Shown: piece by piece, positions 59,598 through 64,000 of the stretch
How positions within the stretch are numbered: the stretch's first letter is position 1
Layout: each line of letters opens with the position of its first letter
Made by a program: the position numbers and the translations under genes
Source of the DNA: DTU015 sp964406505
Lineage (GTDB): Bacteria > Bacillota > Sulfobacillia > Fermentithermobacillales > Fermentithermobacillaceae
Direction: 5' to 3'
Length of the DNA stretch: 64,000 nucleotides
Assembly: GCA_964406505.1 (NCBI GenBank)
Contig: CAYORX010000002.1
Coordinates: 62,001-126,000 of the forward strand
Notes under the pieces: generated by a model
Told to the model about the DNA's origin: nothing
Database searches by the model: none
The model's input: only the letters and a program-made list of their open reading frames with translations

Positions 59598-61109
59598 CTA
59601 ACAGGGCCCGAATTGCCAGTTTTTAGGTAGTAAACCTAGTCGCCAAACAGCTGCTCCCTTTAACCCATATCTTTTTACTAAAAGGGAACGAATTGTAAAA
59701 GAACGTTGGTCTTCGAGATATGCTTTATAATAAGCATTCTCGCCTTGCCACTCAAGATAATTGCATAGGTAGTCAGGTACGAATACAGGGATGGCATCGT
59801 GCTTCGAATTAATTGGGTATTCGGGAAGACCGGAAAGCCCATCCTTAGCGGGCGGTAGCGCTGAAAGCAATGACTGCCCGTCTTCAATTTTATATAGCGC
59901 TCCATAAGCGGGTATGCCAAGAACGAGTTTTTGTGGTTCTATTATTTCGATCGTTTGTTTAATAGTATTATCGACCTTATCAAAAGGTGCTACTGGTGAC
60001 GGTGAATTAGGATCGTGATAATTGTATGCCATTAAAACTACGAAGTCCGCGACCTCGCCTATATATTTGTAATCATATCCTGCAAATTGGCTATCAATGG
60101 GGGGGAGGGCAACAGAAAGTTGTTTTTTGTTAAGCTGTCTTTTTAACTCGGCGAGAAACTGATTGAAGTTTTGCTTGTCCTTTTCGGATTTGGACTGATC
60201 TAAGCCTAAACCCTCGAAATCAATAAGTACCCCGTCATATTCCACTGAAATAGATACAATGTCTTTGATAATCTTGACCCGGTTTGCTCGATTATCTAGA
60301 AGCGAAGATATACCCGATTGCTCGTCTGAAAAGAACATGGAAAAGATTTGTGCACCACTCCATTTAGCTTCGAGGATCACTGAAGGCCAACCTTGGGGTT
60401 TTTGAAATCCGGTTGGGTTATGTTCGGAAGTAACTGTACCATCTTGGTCTATTGTAAACCACCCCAAAAAAAGGCCAGCCATTGACCTAGCAGGACAATC
60501 ATCAGTTGAATAAGGATATTTTGCGCCAAATGCATCTTGCCAACTGGAGTATGATGTTGAACCTAAGGCATAAAATCCCCAAAGATTCAAAGACTGCTCC
60601 GGGGAAAGTATGTGTACAGTGCGAGTACGTTCGTCCCAAGACACTTTATACCCAAGTATTTCCGTAAAAAATCTTATAGGAACCATTGTGTTGCCGCTGA
60701 GTAACGTAGGCGGTTTCGGCATAGCAATAATTTGTCCATTAGAGTTTGTAATTGATTTATTCCCTATAGTAATCTTGAATGACAAATCATTTTTGGAATA
60801 GGTAGCTGATTTAGATGTGTTATCCCATCCGATTTCAGCCCCAATAGCTTCGCCTAAAACCCTCAAAGGCACCATTGTGGTTCCGTCCTCAATATATGGT
60901 TTTACTGGAAATTTTAATGGAGACATATCGAGTAGTACGTTGGCATAAGGGAATTCTTCTTTGGATATTCCATCATTGCTTATCAATTTTACCTGTGAGT
61001 GAGCTTGTACGATTCGACTAGGCCTGATTCCAAGTGCGAAACTAGTTATTAAAGGGAAAAGTAAACTTAAAACGAGAAGTAGACAAATGTTTTTCCGTTG
61101 TTCGAGCAT
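59598..61109 (-). CDS. GH18 glycosidase with N-terminal stalk domain
   Basis: Secreted protein of 503 residues. A signal peptide (about 8-28) is followed by a copper-amine-oxidase-N-like stalk domain (about 60-170; TMVPLRVLGEAIGAEIGW and TMVPIRFFTEILGYKVSW) and a glycoside hydrolase family 18 barrel. The catalytic DGVLIDFEG near 298 ends in the essential acid Glu. VVLMAYNYHD near 355 and LVLGIPAYGALY near 395 are further GH18 motifs. This resembles spore-germination and cortex GH18 enzymes rather than dedicated chitinases. Start ATG 61109 follows a GAAGGATGGAATAGG stretch. It lies alone. Confidence 0.88.
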   Translation of the reverse strand: MLEQRKNICLLLVLSLLFPLITSFALGIRPSRIVQAHSQVKLISNDGISKEEFPYANVLLDMSPLKFPVKPYIEDGTTMVPLRVLGEAIGAEIGWDNTSKSATYSKNDLSFKITIGNKSITNSNGQIIAMPKPPTLLSGNTMVPIRFFTEILGYKVSWDERTRTVHILSPEQSLNLWGFYALGSTSYSSWQDAFGAKYPYSTDDCPARSMAGLFLGWFTIDQDGTVTSEHNPTGFQKPQGWPSVILEAKWSGAQIFSMFFSDEQSGISSLLDNRANRVKIIKDIVSISVEYDGVLIDFEGLGLDQSKSEKDKQNFNQFLAELKRQLNKKQLSVALPPIDSQFAGYDYKYIGEVADFVVLMAYNYHDPNSPSPVAPFDKVDNTIKQTIEIIEPQKLVLGIPAYGALYKIEDGQSLLSALPPAKDGLSGLPEYPINSKHDAIPVFVPDYLCNYLEWQGENAYYKAYLEDQRSFTIRSLLVKRYGLKGAAVWRLGLLPKNWQFGPC

Positions 61110-61149
61110 CCTATTCCATCCTTCACTATATTTTGATTTCTCCGATGCA

Positions 61150-62088
61150 TTAATTCAAATAACCAGTAAATCCTTTTATATTATTTACAAAAAAGTGTTT
61201 TTCCCTTTTTTGAACTTTTTCATCAAGCAGCGCAAAGGGGCGCAAATGCTCATCTTTTTGCAACAGTTCGTTTATTATGTTCGGGATTGAATTGTGTTTG
61301 TGATTTTGGATGATATTTTTCCATTTTTCCAATTGTTTTTTGTGAAGTTTAATAATTTTATTTGGTTCATGGCTAAATCCGAGATGTCCGCAACAAATGG
61401 TGGTAGCGTTGCTTTTACCAAGTAAGTTTATTGATTCCATGAACACATCGTAAAAAAACCTCGGCGGGGTGGCTGGCCTCATATATAAATGCTTACTTCT
61501 ACCCACATATGAAAACACTCCAGCTGCTTCTCCGCTAAAAAGTATTCTTTGTTCATCCACGCAAATTAAATATGCCAGGTGATGCGATGCGTGACCGGGC
61601 GTATCAAGAATTGAAACATTCTCGGGTTCCCCATTTTTATCACCAGATATAACTATAGATTCCAGGGGGACGGGAGAAATTTCCCCATAAGCATAGGCTA
61701 GATTTCCTAACGTTTTCAAGCTAGCTTCCCAAAGTTTTTTAGGAGAAACAAGGTGATCATGTCCTCTGGGATGCACAAGCACTTTAGCGGAAGGAAAAAA
61801 GTCACATAGATTTCCAGTTCCGCCCGCGTGATCTATATGAATGTGAGTTAAAAAGATCCATTTCAAACTTGATATTCCCATGTTTTGTAACTGTGTAATT
61901 AAATAAGGAATAGAAGCAGTCGGACCGGGATCAACTAGAATATTCGTAGGTTTAGAATTGTGATTTATTTTAATCAGCCAGGGCGTCAAAAATTTATTGT
62001 AGTCAGGTAAAGGTTGAGGCAGTTCAAGTCGAAAAACTGTAATATGTTTATCCTCTAAAATGTTTTTTGGAATAATAGTATGCGGCAC
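61150..62088 (-). CDS. MBL-fold metallohydrolase
   Basis: Metallo-beta-lactamase-fold hydrolase of about 312 residues. The binuclear zinc motif THIHIDHAGG is near 81, with later ligands in PGHASHHL near 165 and CCGHLGF near 240. No rhodanese or flavodiiron domain is attached. GGGGG lies eight bases before GTG 62088, whereas the first in-frame TTG (62103) overlaps that site, so I use the GTG. The substrate (thioester, lactone or nucleotide) cannot be inferred. Confidence 0.83.
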   Translation of the reverse strand: MPHTIIPKNILEDKHITVFRLELPQPLPDYNKFLTPWLIKINHNSKPTNILVDPGPTASIPYLITQLQNMGISSLKWIFLTHIHIDHAGGTGNLCDFFPSAKVLVHPRGHDHLVSPKKLWEASLKTLGNLAYAYGEISPVPLESIVISGDKNGEPENVSILDTPGHASHHLAYLICVDEQRILFSGEAAGVFSYVGRSKHLYMRPATPPRFFYDVFMESINLLGKSNATTICCGHLGFSHEPNKIIKLHKKQLEKWKNIIQNHKHNSIPNIINELLQKDEHLRPFALLDEKVQKREKHFFVNNIKGFTGYLN

Positions 62089-62160
62089 AAAAAGCGCCCC
62101 CAATTCATATAAATTATACCTAATCTATGAAGAATTAAAAAATGAATAAAGATGTGACGA

Positions 62161-62376
62161 CTACTTGTCCGGTATCGTAAAGCCTAATTTTGTTCCGGGC
62201 TGCCAGTTGGGATTAAGATAGTCTTGGGGATCCGAAGATATTAGCCGCACAATCTGAGCTTGGCCGTTTATTATTTCCATCACGAAAATCTTATCGTCGA
62301 CATTCATTGTAATCAATTTTCGTTCCGCTGTGTTTTGAAAGATCATTTCCTCCGGATAAATAGTATACAATATCAT
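62161..62376 (-). CDS. YlzJ-like small protein
   Basis: Protein of 71 residues resembling YlzJ, a small Firmicutes protein usually encoded beside the TepA gene. It begins MILYTIYPEEMIF, typical of the family, and ends near GTKLGFTIPDK. GGGAGA lies about ten bases before ATG 62376. The tepA gene is directly upstream on the same strand. Function unknown. Confidence 0.82.
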   Translation of the reverse strand: MILYTIYPEEMIFQNTAERKLITMNVDDKIFVMEIINGQAQIVRLISSDPQDYLNPNWQPGTKLGFTIPDK

Positions 62377-62455
62377 AATAGCGCTGTCTCCCTTCACATA
62401 TATCTAGACAAGGATTGCTTGGGTTTTTGTCCGATGATTAATTTAAACTTAATGC

Positions 62456-63142
62456 TTAAGTTTTGTTTAGCACACTAGTTTTAGTCATTTTCTTAAGCTT
62501 TGCTACTGCGTGCCAAAGCCCACCTATTTCGTTTATTAACCCATTACTAACGGCTTCCTTTCCTACAAGAATAGTGCCTATATCCCGGGTAAGTTCACCT
62601 GTTCGAAACATCAGTTCCCTAAATAATGATTCAGAGATTCGCGAGTTACTTACAACAAATTCAATTACACGTCTTTGCATTTTGTCCAAATATTCATAGG
62701 TCTGCGGAACACCAAGAACGGTACCTGCCAGTCTGATGGGGTGAATAGTCATTGTGGCCGAATCGGTGATGAACGAATGTTTAGCAGCTACGGCTATAGG
62801 GACACCGATGCTGTGCCCTCCACCTAGCACAAGCGAAACTGTAGGTTTAGACATACCTTTTATAAGTTCAGCTATTGCAAGTCCAGCCTCAACGTCACCG
62901 CCTACAGTATTTAAAAGAATTAGAAGTCCCGACATCTTCGGATTTTCCTCAATAGCTACTAACTGCGGTAATACGTGTTCATATTTTGTAGTTTTGTTTT
63001 GGGTTGGGAGTACGATGTGACCCTCTATTTGTCCTATTATGGGTAAGCAAAATATTTTGTCTTCCCCATATTCTAAAGTTGTTGTTCCAAATTCTTTAAT
63101 AGTATTTTCTTTGTCAGTTTCGGATCGTTGTGGTGCTTCCAC
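62456..63142 (-). CDS. tepA: TepA-like Clp-fold protease (translocation-enhancing protein family)
   Basis: ClpP-fold serine protease of about 228 residues, related to Bacillus TepA/YmfB. LLILLNTVGGDVEAGLAIAE near 75 (part NTVGGDVEAGL) is the oxyanion strand. The catalytic serine is in GGGHSIGVPIA near 103 and the histidine in TIHPIRLAGTV near 130. GAAAGG precedes GTG 63142, and this start gives the family's normal length; the open frame continues to 63334 without such a site. It is co-directional with the YlzJ-like gene, a conserved pairing in spore-formers where TepA processes small acid-soluble proteins or aids export. Confidence 0.87.
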   Translation of the reverse strand: MEAPQRSETDKENTIKEFGTTTLEYGEDKIFCLPIIGQIEGHIVLPTQNKTTKYEHVLPQLVAIEENPKMSGLLILLNTVGGDVEAGLAIAELIKGMSKPTVSLVLGGGHSIGVPIAVAAKHSFITDSATMTIHPIRLAGTVLGVPQTYEYLDKMQRRVIEFVVSNSRISESLFRELMFRTGELTRDIGTILVGKEAVSNGLINEIGGLWHAVAKLKKMTKTSVLNKT

Positions 63143-63457
63143 ATAATCAGTCCTTTCAATTGATTTATCGCGCAGAAGCATAAAACTGTTTTGTTTCTTA
63201 TATCCAACCCTAATCGGAATAATCCACGGAATTAAATGATTGGCTCTAAGTAAATATGAGGAATAATTCCGTATTTTATTCTGTGAGCCTAAGCTGTATA
63301 TGTCTGAAGCACTCGTTTTTAGAATCAATGGCATCGTTGCTCTAAAATCTAACTAAAAAGAAGGGTTCTTAATAGTTAAGGCGAATAACGCCAAAGCAAA
63401 CACTTTTCTAACATTTTGTGTGCGGTACACCGGACAAAACAAAGGAGAGAAGACAAC
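63143..63457. other. Divergent intergenic region between tepA and mihF
   Basis: About 315 bases. It contains the upstream, probably untranslated part of the tepA frame and a small GGCG-AATAA-CGCC hairpin near 63380. No promoter is clear enough to call. Confidence 0.4.
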
Positions 63458-63766
63458 ATGCTTCCAAGTTTAACTCCTGAACAGAAAAGGAAGGCATTGG
63501 AGAAAGCTCAGGCAATGAGAAAAGCTAGGGCAGAATTAAGGGTAAAACTTAAAAAAGGCGAGATCAAATTAGAGGAAATATTGGATCGCGATGATTCTGT
63601 TGTAGCACGTATGAGGGTTTCTTATCTGTTGAGATCTTTACCAAGAGTGGGTAAAGTAAAAGCTGAGAGAATAATGCAAGATATCGGAATCAATCAGTCT
63701 AGGCGGGTTCAGGGGCTTGGCAATAGACAAAGGCAAGCACTTCTTGCGCACTTTATGAAAGACTAG
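63458..63766 (+). CDS. mihF: Integration host factor, actinobacterial/Firmicutes type (mIHF)
   Basis: Nucleoid protein of 102 residues. The family core is clear: MLPSLTPEQKRKALEKA at the N-terminus (part LTPEQKRKAL), VARMRVSYLLRSLPRVGK near 48 (part LLRSLPRVGK) and the helix-two-turn-helix region RRVQGLGNRQRQALLAHF at the end (part VQGLGNRQRQAL). AAAGGAGA at 63441-63448 precedes ATG 63458, and the longer frame to 63416 has no ribosome site. It is followed by guanylate kinase, the same gene order seen in actinobacteria and many clostridia. Confidence 0.92.
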   Translation: MLPSLTPEQKRKALEKAQAMRKARAELRVKLKKGEIKLEEILDRDDSVVARMRVSYLLRSLPRVGKVKAERIMQDIGINQSRRVQGLGNRQRQALLAHFMKD

Positions 63767-63807
63767 ATTAAATGGCAATACGCAGGGAGAGGTAGAAAAT
63801 ATTACAA

Positions 63808-64000
63808 ATGCACAAAGGAAAAGGACTTTTGTTTGTTATAACTGCTCCCTCGGGTTGCGGTAAAGGCACCCTGAGGCGAACTCTTTTGGTCGAATTTCCT
63901 GACATTCAATTTTGCCCGTCGGTCACGACAAGAAAACCGAGGCCGGGCGAGGTGGATGGTGTGGACTATACATTCCTCACCGAAAAACAGTTTGAAAATC
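63808..64000 (+). CDS. gmk: Guanylate kinase, 5-prime end only
   Basis: The first 64 codons of guanylate kinase (GMP to GDP), cut by the window end. The P-loop FVITAPSGCGKGTL near residue 9 and the GMP-binding VTTRKPRPGEVDGVDY near 40 are unmistakable. The usual P-loop serine-glycine-serine-glycine run reads SGCG here. ATG 63808 has GGGAGAGG about 15 bases upstream, a long spacing, and an in-frame stop just before rules out a longer start. It follows mihF by 41 bases and is probably co-transcribed. Confidence 0.93.
   Translation, partial: MHKGKGLLFVITAPSGCGKGTLRRTLLVEFPDIQFCPSVTTRKPRPGEVDGVDYTFLTEKQFEN

Overview
The window reads as chromosomal DNA of an anaerobic, endospore-forming, low-GC Bacillota bacterium (Clostridia-like). 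The grounds are strong GGAGG-type ribosome sites with many TTG and GTG starts, a BMQ_0737-like spore coat protein, a TepA/YlzJ pair, a mihF-gmk junction, a molybdenum formate dehydrogenase with its maturation genes, and many amino-acid and peptide catabolic enzymes. Genus cannot be fixed from the sequence alone. Coding density is high, on both strands. I see no rRNA, tRNA, CRISPR array, insertion sequence or prophage.

Layout. 1-10.4 kb: peptide and D-amino-acid turnover (M20 amidohydrolase, threonine dehydratase-like enzyme, two class C beta-lactamase-fold hydrolases, D-aminoacylase) surrounding an unrecognised four-gene membrane operon that includes a DUF6754 protein. 10.7-17 kb: an internally duplicated DUF1538 transporter with a tandem PII-like protein, threonine synthase with a structured leader, a membrane-tethered Clp-fold protease, and a PdaC-like polysaccharide deacetylase. 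17-21.3 kb: a coiled-coil protein divergent from a spore coat protein, a 2-hydroxyacid dehydrogenase, a creatininase-family enzyme and an acetyltransferase. 21.3-26.5 kb (minus): formate dehydrogenase operon fdhA-mobA-fdhD plus an unknown duplicated membrane protein. 26.8-31.4 kb: Dps, an HD-GYP protein, a GAF/CitB-like regulator, a Clp1-like P-loop protein and an ATP-NAD kinase homologue. 31.5-35.6 kb: aspartase, two-subunit fumarase and malic enzyme, which together take aspartate to pyruvate. 35.7-42.1 kb (minus): TrkH/TrkA potassium uptake, a NamZ-type muramidase and an SLC13 permease. 42.3-44.8 kb (minus): PerR and a peroxiredoxin with a near-consensus PerR box on a sigma-A promoter, a 60-residue membrane protein and a class A beta-lactamase-like hydrolase. 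45-51 kb: DUF2007 protein, an amino-acid ABC transporter with an ArgR-like site, CcdA with a thioredoxin, a DMT exporter and an MscS channel. 51-58 kb: LUD protein, DUF4438 protein, YigZ, SIMPL protein, MATE transporter, a FabK/nitronate monooxygenase-like enzyme, and an ECF S component behind a clear FMN riboswitch. 58-64 kb: M20 peptidase, GH18 glycosidase, MBL hydrolase, YlzJ, TepA, mihF and the start of gmk.

Taken together the genes describe an organism that scavenges peptides and amino acids, remodels peptidoglycan during sporulation or germination, makes or oxidises formate, and defends itself against peroxide. The least explained items are the four-gene DUF6754 operon, the duplicated membrane protein attached to the fdh operon, an FdhD without its usual cysteine pair, and a bacterial Clp1-like kinase. 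No functional claim here has been checked against a database.
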